Position numbers and translations under genes: made by a program. This document shows positions 1-8,396 of a stretch of 64,000 nucleotides of DNA, piece after piece. Where the stretch lies: assembly GCF_001050475.1 (NCBI RefSeq), contig NZ_CP012034.1, forward strand, positions 1,364,001-1,428,000, in the 5' to 3' direction. Every line of letters begins with the position of its first letter. Position 1 is the first letter of the stretch. Under the pieces are notes generated by a model. The model had not been told where the DNA came from and did no database searches. It was given only the letters and a program-made list of their open reading frames with translations. The DNA comes from Companilactobacillus ginsenosidimutans. Lineage in GTDB: Bacteria > Bacillota > Bacilli > Lactobacillales > Lactobacillaceae.

Positions 1-594
1 TATCCTCTTATTGGGATTAAAATGGGTGAACTTCAAAAGATTGGGAAATCTATTAGTAAAGGTAATCCAAAGGAATTCTTGAAGGTAGCTGGTTCGGAGA
101 ATTATGAAGTTGTGATTATTCAGGGTTATGTTCTTGCCAACTTAAAGTTACCTCTTGAGGCGTTTGAACAATATTGTACTGAATATTTGTCCAAGGCTAA
201 CGCTTGGTCGATTGTTGATATGGTTGTGCATTTTAAATTGATTTTGAAATTTCGAGATGAATTTTTAGTCGTTGTTAAAAAGTATTTGAAGAGCGACAAC
301 TTCTGGTTCCAACGTACTGGGCTGGTTTTTCTTTTGAAATTTTATCTCACTCCTGATTATATTGATGAATCTCTTCAGCTGACTCTAAGTGTTAAGAGTG
401 ATGAATATTACGTACAAATGGCTCAAGCCTGGTTATTCTCAGCTGCTTTCCCAAAAGATCCGGGTAAAATCTATTCGATAATATCGGATGATCCGCTATC
501 AAAACTTTCTAAACTAACGGTTCGCCGGATTAAATCACTTACTCACACGACTGCTGATGAAAAAGACAAATTGCAGTCATTAATAAATAATTAG
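1..594 (+). CDS. DNA alkylation repair protein, AlkD-like (5' end missing)
   Basis: The frame is open to the left edge: the codons before the first Met (position 22) read YPLIGIK, which matches the PLIGVR-type N-terminal segment of AlkD-family proteins, so the true start lies outside the window. The family consists of all-helical HEAT-like repeat DNA glycosylases that remove bulky or cationic alkylated bases without base flipping. Visible here are repeated amphipathic helices and the segment FWFQRTGLVFLLKFY, corresponding to the family's W..R helix. About 197 residues are present, against about 220-235 for the family, so only a short piece is missing. It converges on the next gene and shares a two-way terminator with it. 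The family call is by eye. Confidence 0.8.
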   Translation, partial: YPLIGIKMGELQKIGKSISKGNPKEFLKVAGSENYEVVIIQGYVLANLKLPLEAFEQYCTEYLSKANAWSIVDMVVHFKLILKFRDEFLVVVKKYLKSDNFWFQRTGLVFLLKFYLTPDYIDESLQLTLSVKSDEYYVQMAQAWLFSAAFPKDPGKIYSIISDDPLSKLSKLTVRRIKSLTHTTADEKDKLQSLINN

Positions 595-600
595 ACACGA

Positions 601-633
601 AAAAAGGCCAGGACATTTGTCCTGACCTTTTCT
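601..633. terminator. Bidirectional terminator
   Basis: A hairpin with arms AGGCCAGGACA and TGTCCTGACCT and loop TTTG is flanked by A and T runs. It lies between the convergent AlkD-like gene and the small membrane protein gene, so it can serve both. Confidence 0.85.
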
Positions 634-645
634 TGTGAGATTGAT

Positions 646-831
646 TTAACTTAGTTTAAGCAATCCTTTTCTGGCGATTCTACCTGTTGCATATACGGCA
701 AAGACTACCGCGAAGATAGCTGCCAAAGGTAGGGTGTATCGGCTTTGAATCACGAAAAATAATAATGTGATTGCAACGAAAATTGCTGCCAATGCTAATT
801 TGATCAATGAAGTAATAACTTGTGTTGTCAT
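646..831 (-). CDS. Small two-helix membrane protein, unknown function
   Basis: The product is about 61 residues (MTTQVITSLIK...). ATG at 829-831 is preferred over the upstream in-frame GTG at 838-840, because AGAGGCGG lies about 9 bases before the ATG but would touch the GTG. Two hydrophobic segments (about residues 10-30 and 35-52) are followed by a basic tail (GRIARKGLLKLS), suggesting a small integral membrane protein with a cytosolic positive C-terminus. I do not recognise a family. The gene stands alone, with the shared terminator behind it and a long gene-free stretch in front. Confidence 0.6.
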   Translation of the reverse strand: MTTQVITSLIKLALAAIFVAITLLFFVIQSRYTLPLAAIFAVVFAVYATGRIARKGLLKLS

Positions 832-939
832 AATATCCACCCGCCTCTATTTAAGTTTTTTTCCTACACCACTAAACTAACATGGAATTTCTTCACTTTC
901 AACAGCTTTTGACAAAGTTTTTTCAATAGTTTGAAAGCG

Positions 940-1138
940 CTCGAGAACTGTTAAAATAGGGTTTCTAGTATATGAAGAATTATTAGAAAGTGATTGTGAA
1001 AAAACATAGTGTTTCGTAGTGTTTATGAGATTTAGTTTCATTTATATGATGATAAAATTAAATCTAATTAAGTTTTATCTAATGTTTGAGATCAGACGTA
1101 AAGAAACCAGTGCTTGGAGGGCACTGGTTTCTTTTTTT
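940..1138 (+). ncRNA. Candidate small RNA ending in a strong terminator
   Basis: No plausible gene lies between 832 and 1271 on either strand, yet a strong intrinsic terminator (1099-1138) ends on the plus strand with nothing coding upstream. A possible -10 (TAAAAT, 952-957) and a partial cre-like motif (TTGAAAGCGCTCGAG, 931-945) lie in front. A transcript of about 175 nt from near 963 would be AU-rich with a stable 3' hairpin. There is no direct evidence that it is transcribed; the terminator could instead be a relic of a lost gene. Confidence 0.3.
1099..1138 (+). terminator. Intrinsic terminator with nested outer stem
   Basis: Arms AAGAAACCAGTGC and GCACTGGTTTCTT enclose loop TTGGAGG, followed by a T run. 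An outer GAGATCA...TGATCTC pair (about 1088-1144) surrounds it. It is oriented for plus-strand transcription, for which no gene is visible. Confidence 0.75.
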
Positions 1139-1271
1139 GATCTCGATTGGAGATCTATTTTGTATTGGAGTATGTATTTATTGGTTTTAACAAATGTGGT
1201 GCGGGGTTTGAGGTGGAATATTGGTTACACCTCTGTTTTGGAGATAGAGTTTCGCATCCTACCTTTTGTGG

Positions 1272-1404
1272 TGGAAACGCGAAAAATTGAACTAACCCCT
1301 ACTGCACAAGTCGTGTCAACACTGCGGACGCCTGACGGGCGCCACTCCGTGCTGCCCCGTCTTATGCTCCGGGGTTAAGTGCGTTCGATTTTACGCTCTA
1401 TTTT
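1272..1404 (-). repeat. Family A structured repeat, copy A1
   Basis: This is the second, divergent copy, head to tail behind copy A2 downstream of xpkA. Read on the minus strand it has the AGAGCG start tag, outer arms about AAATCGAAC/GTTCAATTT, a second helix TAACCCC/GGGGTTA and a third CATAAG/CTTGTG. The central hairpin (GGCGCC...) differs from the common GGGGTG...CACCCC form. The helices pair although the sequences differ from the other copies. Confidence 0.75.
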
Positions 1405-1532
1405 GAAACGCGAAAACTCACACTAAACACTGCACACAAGTCGTCCAGAGCTGCGGGGGTGTTACGCACCCCTCTCCGCTATGGCCGTCTTGTGCTCCGT
1501 GTTTAAGAGCGTGTGAGTTTACGCTCTATTTT
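1405..1532 (-). repeat. Family A structured repeat, copy A2, abutting the xpkA stop
   Basis: On the minus strand the element begins immediately after the xpkA TAA with AAAAATAGAGC. Helices: AACTCACAC/GTGTGAGTT, TAAACAC/GTGTTTA, CACAAG/CTTGTG, then a central hairpin with arms GGGGTG and CACCCC inside a GCGGAG...CTCCGC-like context. It would form a very stable 3' end on the phosphoketolase mRNA. No protein is likely to be encoded here. Confidence 0.85.
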
Positions 1533-3890
1533 TTATTCTTGATCCCATTTCCAGTTATTTACTTCTGGAAGGTCGTCTCCGTATTCGCGGATGTACTTGT
1601 TGTGTTTATCAACCATTGCTTCCATTTCGTTGGCAAAGTCACTAGCTGCGGCACCTTGTACGGCGTTTGCTACTTCTTCTGCTAAGTGGAAACGGTCCAT
1701 TTGGTTTACTACACGCATGTCAAATGGTGTTGTGATGTCACCATTTTCACGGTATCCGTGTACGTAAAGGTTGTGGTTGTCGCGATCGAAGAAGATTTCT
1801 TTGATGATATCTTCGAAACCGTGGAATGCGAATAGTACTGGTTTGTCTACTGTGAAGATTTCGTTGAATTCTTGATCTGTTAATCCTCTTGGATCAACTT
1901 TTGGTGAACGCAACTTGAGTAGATCTACTACATTTACAAATCTGATCTTAATGTCAGGTTTTTGTCTACGTAGAATGTCGATTGCGGCAAGTGATTCCAT
2001 TGTTGGTTCTGTACCAGCAGCAGCGATAACGATATCAGGATCTTCATTACCATTTGATGCCCAGTCGATTACCTTGTAACCTTTGTCAGCTAACTCTTCA
2101 GCTTCATCCATGTTAAAGAATTGTGGACGTAGTTGTTTTGAAGTAACTAACAAGTTGATTTTTTCTTGGTCATTTAAGATTTGTGGCATAACAGCTAACA
2201 ATGAGTTTGTGTCAGCTGGGAAGTACTCACGGATAAATGCAGGTTTCTTTTCAGCTAAGTGAGTAATGATACCTGGATCTTGGTGAGTGTAACCATTGTG
2301 ATCTTGTTGGAAAGCTGTTGATGTTGCTAGAACTGTCAATGAAGGATACTTGTTTCTCCATGATAATTCATCAGCTTTTCTTAACCACTTGAAGTGTTGT
2401 GTGAGCATTGAATCCACAACTCTTAAGAATGATTCGTATGATGCAAAGATACCGTGACGACCAGTCAATGTGTATCCTTCAAGGAATCCTTCAGCTTGGT
2501 GTTCTGAAAGTTGTGAATCAATGATACGGCCAGCTGGTGCTTCAAATTGATCATTAGGTTCATGTGTTGGTTCCATCCATTGACGAGGTGAAGCATCAAA
2601 TGCGCCATATAGACGGTTTGACATTGTTTCATCAGGTCCGAACATTCTAAATGTTTGTTCGTTGTCACGGATAACATCGCCAAGATATTTACCTAATTCA
2701 ATCATATCTTGAGCATCAAATTGACCAGGCTTGTCAATCTTCAATGCGTAGTTTTTGTAATCTGGTAATTTAAGAGGTTTTGGATCAAGACCACCATTAA
2801 CAACAGGGTTTGATGCCATTCTCATTTTATCAGCAGGAATTGTTTCCTTAATATCATCTTTTAGTGAACCATCATCATTGAACAATTCTTCTGGCTTGTA
2901 TGACTTCATCCAGTCAAGCAAGGCATCAACATGTTCCATGTGATTTTGGTCTACAGGAATTGGAATTTGGTGAGCTCTAAATGAACCTTCAATAGGAACA
3001 CCATCCCATTCTTTAGGACCAGTCCAGCCCTTAGGAGCACGGAAAATAATTACAGGCCAGTTAGGCATCTTAGCTTCTTCAGCTGAGTGTTTTCTAGCTT
3101 CTGTTTGAATTGATTGAATTTTCTCGATTGCTTCGTCAAAAGCTTTAGCAGTTTCAGGATGCATCTTCTCAGGGTCATCGCCTTCAACAAAGATAGGATC
3201 CCAACCCATACCAGTAAAGTATTCCTTCAATTGTTCGTCAGATTTACGTGACAAAATTGTAGGGTTAGAAATCTTGAATCCATTTAAGTCAAGGATAGGC
3301 AATACAGCACCATCATTAACTGGATTAATAAATGTGTTTGAGAACCATGATGCAGCAAGTGGACCAGTTTCTGATTCACCATCACCGATAACAACAGCAG
3401 CGATTTGATCAGGGTTATCAAGGATAGCACCAACACCGTGAGAAAGTGAGTAACCTAATTCTCCACCTTCGTGCATTGATCCTGGAGTTTCAGGAGCGGC
3501 ATGAGAAGCTACACCACCTGGGAATGAAAATTGTTTGAACAATTTTTGCATACCCTTTTCGTCTTGTGTAATTTCAGGATAAGCTTCAGTGTAACTACCA
3601 TCCAAGTATGAGTTAGAAACCATAACTTGGCCACCATGACCTGGTCCTTCAATATAAAACATGTTTACGTTGTACTTGTTGATGATACGGTTCAAGTGAG
3701 CATAAATAAAGTTTTGACCAGCAATAGTTCCCCAGTGTCCGATTGGGTGAACCTTAATGTCGTCCGCTTTAACTTCACGTTTTAATAATGGATTATCTTT
3801 AAAATAAAGTTGTCCTACAGAAATGTAGTTGGCTGCGCGCCAATATTTATCTACTAAGTTTAAATATTCTTTAGATGAATAGTCTGTCAT
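1533..3890 (-). CDS. xpkA: Xylulose-5-phosphate/fructose-6-phosphate phosphoketolase
   Basis: This TPP-dependent cytosolic enzyme cleaves xylulose 5-phosphate (and often fructose 6-phosphate) with phosphate to acetyl phosphate plus glyceraldehyde 3-phosphate (or erythrose 4-phosphate); it is the key step of the pentose phosphoketolase pathway. The 785 residues match the usual 780-800. Visible are IGHWGT (residues 50-55), GPGHGG (82-87), GDGESETG (169-176, the TPP/metal GDG motif) and [11 protein letters not shown] near residue 550. The ATG has AAGGAG at a good distance. A 17-bp-spaced promoter and a palindrome lie directly upstream, followed by a GntR/UTRA gene on the same strand. Two family A repeats follow the stop codon. 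Confidence 0.97.
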   Translation of the reverse strand: MTDYSSKEYLNLVDKYWRAANYISVGQLYFKDNPLLKREVKADDIKVHPIGHWGTIAGQNFIYAHLNRIINKYNVNMFYIEGPGHGGQVMVSNSYLDGSYTEAYPEITQDEKGMQKLFKQFSFPGGVASHAAPETPGSMHEGGELGYSLSHGVGAILDNPDQIAAVVIGDGESETGPLAASWFSNTFINPVNDGAVLPILDLNGFKISNPTILSRKSDEQLKEYFTGMGWDPIFVEGDDPEKMHPETAKAFDEAIEKIQSIQTEARKHSAEEAKMPNWPVIIFRAPKGWTGPKEWDGVPIEGSFRAHQIPIPVDQNHMEHVDALLDWMKSYKPEELFNDDGSLKDDIKETIPADKMRMASNPVVNGGLDPKPLKLPDYKNYALKIDKPGQFDAQDMIELGKYLGDVIRDNEQTFRMFGPDETMSNRLYGAFDASPRQWMEPTHEPNDQFEAPAGRIIDSQLSEHQAEGFLEGYTLTGRHGIFASYESFLRVVDSMLTQHFKWLRKADELSWRNKYPSLTVLATSTAFQQDHNGYTHQDPGIITHLAEKKPAFIREYFPADTNSLLAVMPQILNDQEKINLLVTSKQLRPQFFNMDEAEELADKGYKVIDWASNGNEDPDIVIAAAGTEPTMESLAAIDILRRQKPDIKIRFVNVVDLLKLRSPKVDPRGLTDQEFNEIFTVDKPVLFAFHGFEDIIKEIFFDRDNHNLYVHGYRENGDITTPFDMRVVNQMDRFHLAEEVANAVQGAAASDFANEMEAMVDKHNKYIREYGDDLPEVNNWKWDQE

Positions 3891-3920
3891 TAGTACACGC
3901 TCCTTATGTATTTATCTAGT

Positions 3921-3949
3921 ATAATATACGGTTTCTTTATAAAAGTCAA
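3921..3949 (-). promoter_or_regulatory. xpkA promoter
   Basis: On the minus strand -35 TTGACT (3944-3949), a 17-bp spacer and -10 TATTAT (3921-3926) lie about 30 bases before the xpkA start codon. A palindromic operator candidate sits just upstream of the -35 box. Confidence 0.8.
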
Positions 3950-3956
3950 CCATTTA

Positions 3957-3980
3957 ATTAATTGGACCGTCCCAATTAAT
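3957..3980. promoter_or_regulatory. Palindromic operator upstream of xpkA
   Basis: Perfect arms ATTAATTGG and CCAATTAAT are separated by ACCGTC. The core TTGG-N6-CCAA recurs at 4730-4743 in front of the GntR gene. This suggests that the GntR protein binds both sites (inference). The site is one base beyond the gntR stop codon and eight bases upstream of the xpkA -35 box. Confidence 0.65.
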
Positions 3981-3981
3981 A

Positions 3982-4710
3982 TTATCGGCTGCCAAGGTCA
4001 ACAAATGAATCATATTTGAAATATTTATAGTGTAATTTCATCGTAGAAAATTCGAATGGAGTACCGTCGTTCAGGAAGAAAATACCTTCCATCAATCCAA
4101 CCGGTTCATTAGCTTTCAAACTCAAAAGTTTCTGACCTTCCTCATCAGAAGGAGCCGCAGAAATAGTCAAATAAGTCTTATTAACCTCTTGATCTAATTC
4201 AGATTCTACATAATTAAAAATAGATTCTGAAGCAACATCTTCAGATAATTCCGGCGCCAATTTGATTGGAATATAACCAGTCTCAATCATAAATGGAACA
4301 TCATCAATCAAGCGCAAGCGCTTGAAGGAGTATACGAACTCACTAGGCTTCAGGAATAAGTTATCTTGCAATTCAGCATCAGGACGAACAACATCAAAAC
4401 TCAAAACCTTAATTCCAGGCTTCTGACCCTTAACCTTAAAACTGTCAGTAATACCCAAATTTTTTCCACTATAATTAAAGTAAGAATCTTGCTTCAAATA
4501 GAGCGGATTAATAAACGTACCCGAACCCCTCTTTTTGAAAATTATTCCTTGTTCAGCCATAGTGCCAAGTGCGCGCTTAATCGAACTCCGACTTACACTA
4601 TAATTTTCAGCTAATGATCGTTCATCAGGCAATCTCATGTCAGGAAATTTACCCTGATCGATTTCTTTTTTAAGCGAATCTATTATTTTTTTATATATTA
4701 AATCAGCCAC
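3982..4710 (-). CDS. GntR-family regulator with UTRA effector domain (HutC type)
   Basis: A cytosolic transcription factor of about 242 residues. The N-terminal winged helix (about residues 5-70) includes LPDERSLAENYSVSRSSIKR and the GSGTFI turn; the rest is a UTRA ligand domain (YIPIKLAPELSEDV). UTRA proteins usually sense sugar phosphates or related metabolites. GTG at 4708-4710 is preferred because AGGGAG precedes it by about 7 bases and the protein then begins MADLIYKKI, as the family does. A longer frame to 4743 would include the operator. It lies 92 bp upstream of xpkA on the same strand, so control of phosphoketolase is likely but inferred. Confidence 0.85.
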   Translation of the reverse strand: MADLIYKKIIDSLKKEIDQGKFPDMRLPDERSLAENYSVSRSSIKRALGTMAEQGIIFKKRGSGTFINPLYLKQDSYFNYSGKNLGITDSFKVKGQKPGIKVLSFDVVRPDAELQDNLFLKPSEFVYSFKRLRLIDDVPFMIETGYIPIKLAPELSEDVASESIFNYVESELDQEVNKTYLTISAAPSDEEGQKLLSLKANEPVGLMEGIFFLNDGTPFEFSTMKLHYKYFKYDSFVDLGSR

Positions 4711-4729
4711 ATTTTTTCTCCCTAATTTA

Positions 4730-4743
4730 TTGGGTCGTACCAA
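4730..4743. promoter_or_regulatory. Second TTGG-N6-CCAA site, gntR leader
   Basis: TTGG GTCGTA CCAA lies about 20 bases upstream of the gntR GTG start. It has the same arms and spacing as the xpkA site, consistent with autoregulation. Confidence 0.5.
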
Positions 4744-4860
4744 ATTTTGTTTTGGGTTCTTTTTGTTGGTGTCATTGTATCTTATATTTGATTGTTTTTC
4801 CAGTCCAGTTGGTGTTAGCGTTTTCTTTTTTTGTAGTGGTGAGTTTGGAGTGTGGTGGAT

Positions 4861-5033
4861 AAACTGCCGCCTTCCGGTCTGGCGCTACCGGGGCCGTGGT
4901 CGCTGTGAACACGATTCCAAGCCTTTTCAAGACCGGAAAAGTCTTGGAACTCGGTTTTATCGTAACCTTGCCCTATGGCAAGCTAACGATAACTCCACGG
5001 CTTGGGCCCCGGTAGCGCCAGACCTCCAGGCTA
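4861..5033 (+). repeat. Family B structured element, copy B1
   Basis: It opens with ACTGCCGCC, an unpaired TTCCGG, then a long GC-rich arm (about 4877-4899) that pairs with 4995-5022 (GGGGCCGTGG against CCACGGCTTGGGCCCC). Inside are two side arms: one with seven-base loop AAGACCG (about 4909-4952) and one with internal AA/CTA bulges and loop CTAT (about 4957-4992). It closes with CCTCCA, GGC and TAA. It differs from the other copies in having no same-strand gene just upstream. Confidence 0.8.
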
Positions 5034-5312
5034 ATTTGAGTTAATGACCAGCCCTTTTTTGTTTTTCCTATGCTTGAGCATTGGTCTTTGTTTGCAGCAC
5101 TTTGGCTTCATGGTTGCAGCCCAGCAAACAAAAATAGTGCTAAAAAAATAGGAAACTCGATTTTTTCTCGAATTTCCTATTATTAGTTTCTATTCTCTAT
5201 TTTCTGAACACATATATGTTCAGTTTGCGAGCTCACATTATACTAACTCGTCATCCTCATGAGTAATACCAGTGAACTGCCACCACCCACCAAAAAAGAT
5301 ATTAGAGGTAAA
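5034..5312. other. Gene-free stretch with several hairpins
   Basis: No gene is seen. It holds a GTTTGC...GCAAAC pairing inside a CCTAT...ATAGG pairing (about 5063-5155), an A/T-flanked hairpin at 5147-5183 (AATAGGAAA...TTTCCTATT) that could be a terminator, and a short dyad CTGAACA-CATATA-TGTTCAG (5204-5223). The first structure may be a degraded relative of the other intergenic elements. Confidence 0.45.
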
Positions 5313-5477
5313 TCCAGCCGGAAGAAGCAAAAAATTTAGGTAGCAGTGAAAGTGGCGTTAGGGCGAAAGCCCTAACACCACGGGACGATTTTGAAATTTG
5401 AGCGAACTTCTCAAAGTTCAAAATCGAGGTTGGAGACCGCACTGAGGCTCCAACCGGTCCCCACTGAGATACTTACG
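5313..5477 (-). repeat. Family B element B2, left part (split by the IS)
   Basis: This is the larger part of a family B element in minus orientation. Its long outer arm (about 5318-5350, GCAAAAAATTTAGGTAGCAG) pairs with 7152-7176 on the far side of the IS. Internal hairpins: GTTAGGGC-GAAA-GCCCTAAC, CGATTTTG...CAAAATCG with loop around CGAACTT, and GTTGGAG...CTCCAAC. On the minus strand the last has the seven-base loop TCAGTGC flanked by CC/GG as in B5 and B6. Confidence 0.75.
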
Positions 5478-5529
5478 ATGTGGTTGACATTTGAAATGTA
5501 ATAATTTTGATCACTTCGGAGGTATTAAT

Positions 5530-6204
5530 ATGTGGAAATATACTCAAAAAGAAAAATATAACCTTATCAAGGAATTTGAAAAATCTGATTTACCTCGACA
5601 GACATTTGCGAAAACCAAAGGAATCAGTCCCGAAACGTTTAGGGACTGGAATAATTACTACAAAGAGAATGGTTATGAAGGACTAAGGAATAGTAAATCA
5701 CGTACGTTTTATAGTGCTGAAACAAAGATCAACTCTGTTCGTGCATATGCGAATGGTGAAGGTAATCTAAAGCAAGTATGTGAAAAATTCGGAGTGAAAT
5801 CATCTAAACAACTCAGAATGTGGTTGATACAGTATAATAATGGCAAGACTCTTAAGGCTACGCCTGTCAGGAAGAAGGTCACTGCTGTGCCAAGAAAAAC
5901 AACGATAGATGAAAGAATTGAAGTTGTAGAATTCATTCTTAATAAACATCATTCCTATTCAGAAGCATCTGAACGATTTGATGTTTCTTATCAACAAGCT
6001 CGGCTTTGGGTTATGAAAGTCCAAGGTGATGGCTATAAAGCTCTCGTAGATGAGCGTGGCCATAGGATTCATCATAAAGCAGAAGAGATTAGTGAACTAG
6101 AGAAATTGAAACTTGAAAACCGTGAAATCAAAGCAAAATTGAATGAACAAGAAGCCATTGCGGCGTTTGAAAAAAAATTAAACGAACTTCAGCACAGGGG
6201 GTGA
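5530..6204 (+). CDS. IS3-family transposase OrfA
   Basis: About 224 residues from ATG 5530 (MWKYTQKEKY...), preceded by CGGAGGT; an upstream in-frame ATG at 5491 has no good ribosome site. At least two helix-turn-helix units are visible (LPRQTFAKTKGISPETFRDW and YSEASERFDVSYQQARLW), then a C-terminal leucine/charge-rich coiled segment (EISELEKLKLENREIKAKL) typical of IS3 OrfA multimerisation zippers. It would bind the IS ends and regulate transposition. A run of A residues (6170-6177) near its end offers a -1 frameshift site into OrfB. It overlaps OrfB by 4 bp. Confidence 0.9.
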   Translation: MWKYTQKEKYNLIKEFEKSDLPRQTFAKTKGISPETFRDWNNYYKENGYEGLRNSKSRTFYSAETKINSVRAYANGEGNLKQVCEKFGVKSSKQLRMWLIQYNNGKTLKATPVRKKVTAVPRKTTIDERIEVVEFILNKHHSYSEASERFDVSYQQARLWVMKVQGDGYKALVDERGHRIHHKAEEISELEKLKLENREIKAKLNEQEAIAAFEKKLNELQHRG

Positions 6205-7100
6205 ATTCACAACGAAAGCTGTCTTACCAGGCAATAATGGAGGTCAGCGAAGGTAATCATGGATGGAAATCTATTCTATTAGACCATATAGGTGTTTCTA
6301 GACAAGCGTTAAATAAGTTCTTACATCATAGGAAGACAGATTGGGAACACAAAAATGATTTATTGACTGAAGTTGTTCTTAAGACATATAAAGATCATTT
6401 TCAAAGAATTGGTGCGGGAAAGATTCTTTCTCATATTACAAAGGAACACCTTCTAGATTTTGAGGTCACGTACTACCAAGTTAGGCGTGTAATGAGAAGT
6501 GAAGGTATTAGTTGTAAATCAAAAGCAAAAAAGCGAAGTCGTAAAGATGACAATGATCAGCATGAAAAAGACAATGTATTAAACCAGAATTTTGAAGTGG
6601 AAAAACCAAACATGGTTTGGCTATCTGATTCAACCCAATTGGAATTTGGAATCAAAGAAACACACAAAGTAAAACTCAGTGGAATACTAGATTTGTGCAG
6701 TCGTAAAATAATTGGATCTTTTATAAGTCCATCAGAGACTGCAGAAGCTGAAATTGCGATGTTCAAAGAAACTTTTGAGGAAATGGGCGACGTTCATCCA
6801 ATGGTACATACTGATCGTGGACCTGCATTCACAGCCGTTAGCTTTAATAAATTGTTGGATGAACACAAAGTAATAAGAAGTTTTTCAAGACCAGGCACCC
6901 CATATGATAATTCACCAATGGAGAGCTGGTGGAGTAATTTTAAGGGAATCTGGATGGATAGTCATCCAAGACCAGCAACTTTAGAAGCACTGATTAAGCT
7001 AGTACAAGATGGAATTGATTATTTCAATAACATTGATAGATTGCCAACAAAAAATGGCCTTACTCCAGAAGAATGCTGGAATAAAGCCATTGCAAAGTAG
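6201..7100 (+). CDS. IS3-family transposase OrfB (DDE integrase domain)
   Basis: About 299 residues. The retroviral-integrase-type catalytic core is complete: first Asp in VWLSDSTQLEFG, second Asp in HTDRGPAF, and Glu in NSPMESWWSNFKG, each in the expected context. An HTH_21-like segment precedes it. The GTG at 6201 overlaps the OrfA TGA, but as in other IS3 elements the active transposase is probably an OrfAB fusion made by -1 frameshifting: from the A run at 6171-6177 the -1 frame is open right into OrfB. No inactivating change is seen, so the element may still be mobile. Confidence 0.92.
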   Translation: MNSQRKLSYQAIMEVSEGNHGWKSILLDHIGVSRQALNKFLHHRKTDWEHKNDLLTEVVLKTYKDHFQRIGAGKILSHITKEHLLDFEVTYYQVRRVMRSEGISCKSKAKKRSRKDDNDQHEKDNVLNQNFEVEKPNMVWLSDSTQLEFGIKETHKVKLSGILDLCSRKIIGSFISPSETAEAEIAMFKETFEEMGDVHPMVHTDRGPAFTAVSFNKLLDEHKVIRSFSRPGTPYDNSPMESWWSNFKGIWMDSHPRPATLEALIKLVQDGIDYFNNIDRLPTKNGLTPEECWNKAIAK

Positions 7101-7137
7101 TTTATAATATTTTAATTGTTTAAATGTCAACTTGACA

Positions 7138-7190
7138 ACGCAAGTTCACACAGCAACCTAAATTTTCTTGTTTCTGCAGGCGGCAGTGAA
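7138..7190 (-). repeat. Family B element B2, right part
   Basis: Minus-strand reading begins with TTCACTGCCG (7181-7190), the 5' tag of family B, about 28 bp behind the stop codon of the hydrolase gene. GCC here pairs with GGC at the far left end and the arm CAAGAAAATTTAGGTTGC pairs with the left part. The IS sits between. Confidence 0.75.
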
Positions 7191-7217
7191 CCTCCAAACA
7201 AACAATCCAATATAACT

Positions 7218-8228
7218 CTATGCTTTAACATCTTCTTCGTTCAAATCGACGAATTGTTGCTCAGGCTCTACGATAAACTCCTTAGGTTCAGTCTGATTCT
7301 CCAACAAATCGTTAGTCATATCAGTCTTGTATACAGTTCTGTTTCCATAAGGAATAAAGTAGCAAGATCTGTGTGAAATATCCATAATCATTTGATATTG
7401 AGTAAAATCCGAATCACCGTTGTCTTTAACTTTTACACCCTTAGGAATTGTGACACCATCAAGCATATGCATAATTGAATTAACTGATTCAGTTGCATTG
7501 GCTGCTTGTGGCATATTTTCACGTGTAAATACTGTTCTGACAAATCTGTCTGGTGATGTGTAGCTTCCTGGCCATACTTCTAGTCCGTTGACACCATTTG
7601 GTTCTACTGTATATGTTCCAAATGTTTGTGCTTCGTATGACTTTGGTTTCATGGCTAAGAAGTTTGAAAGGTTCTTCAAATGCCAACCAAATTCTGGTGC
7701 ATTTGTCATTACGTTTACTGGATCTTCTTCTAATTCTAGGCGGTGTCCTGCTCTTGGCTCGATGACATATGTTTTACCAGATACATCAGTAACTACCCAG
7801 TGTAGTGGTTGGTTCTTACCCATCACGCCCTTATCAGATTGGATAATGTGAACGTTCTTCAAGTTTTCGCGAAGTTCATCGATTGTCTTGTTGTTTCCTA
7901 GCATCCACAAAATGAATTCTTCTGAAACTACATTGATTGCGCCTTCTGTTGGTTCTGTTTCATATTCAGCTTCACCAGCAAAATATAATTCTGCTGTTGC
8001 TAATCCATATTCATTGAAGCCGTCAGCAACCATATAGTTATCACGATACTTTGCGCCTGTACCCATGATTCCATATTTGTTCTTATAAGTTTTTTTATCG
8101 AGTGAATTAATCCATTGGTAGTCCCTAGGAAGAAATGTTGGATTTCCGTTTAATACAAATGCGAAATCCATAGTTCTTGCTAAAAATTTTGTTCCATCTA
8201 ATGCTTCATAACTTAGACTTGTACACAT
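7218..8228 (-). CDS. Choloylglycine hydrolase family protein, penicillin V acylase-like
   Basis: An Ntn-type amide hydrolase of 336 residues. The start is ATG 8226-8228: after Met removal Cys2 (MCTSLSYEA) becomes the nucleophile, and GGAAGGATG lies just upstream; longer starts would bury the Cys. Other catalytic residues fit: R18 and D21 (LARTMDF), the Asn in VMTNAPEFGW, and the Arg in SPDRFVRT. NEYGLATAELYF resembles the YxeI/PVA branch more than classical bile salt hydrolases (AGLNYP). Substrates may be penicillin V, acyl-homoserine lactones or conjugated bile acids; activity cannot be settled from sequence. No signal peptide. A family B element follows the stop. Confidence 0.88.
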   Translation of the reverse strand: MCTSLSYEALDGTKFLARTMDFAFVLNGNPTFLPRDYQWINSLDKKTYKNKYGIMGTGAKYRDNYMVADGFNEYGLATAELYFAGEAEYETEPTEGAINVVSEEFILWMLGNNKTIDELRENLKNVHIIQSDKGVMGKNQPLHWVVTDVSGKTYVIEPRAGHRLELEEDPVNVMTNAPEFGWHLKNLSNFLAMKPKSYEAQTFGTYTVEPNGVNGLEVWPGSYTSPDRFVRTVFTRENMPQAANATESVNSIMHMLDGVTIPKGVKVKDNGDSDFTQYQMIMDISHRSCYFIPYGNRTVYKTDMTNDLLENQTEPKEFIVEPEQQFVDLNEEDVKA

Positions 8229-8396
8229 ATTCGTCATCCTTCCGTTTTCAACATGTATATTACATTGTCTACTTAACCACATATTGTGTAACAAAATTGG
8301 CTCAAAATCAATAAATTAAACATTTGATATTTAAACTACCAACGTTTTTGTTATATAGTAATATCGTAAGATAAATATGTTTGCGGAGGTTATTTT

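Larger units (their letters stand above)
5478..7137 (+). mobile_element. IS3-family insertion sequence (IS150-like), about 1.66 kb
   Basis: Two overlapping genes (OrfA with helix-turn-helix motifs, OrfB with an intact DDE core) are bounded by imperfect terminal inverted repeats that share GTTGACATTT: the left end begins near 5478 and the right end stops near 7137. ACG occurs immediately outside both ends (5475-5477 and 7138-7140) and may be a 3-bp target duplication. Removing the element and one ACG restores a continuous family B element, so the insertion is recent enough to leave both halves intact. Confidence 0.85.

Noticed and set aside
1019..1378. 119-codon open frame on the plus strand
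   Set aside because: It runs through a strong terminator and family A repeat A1, has no ribosome site and no recognisable protein features.
3982..4743. Longer gntR start at 4743
   Set aside because: It would place the AGGGAG ribosome site and the operator inside the gene; the GTG at 4710 fits better.
4730..5044. 104-codon open frame across element B1
   Set aside because: The reading frame is a by-product of the GC-rich palindrome; it begins inside the gntR operator and has no ribosome site.
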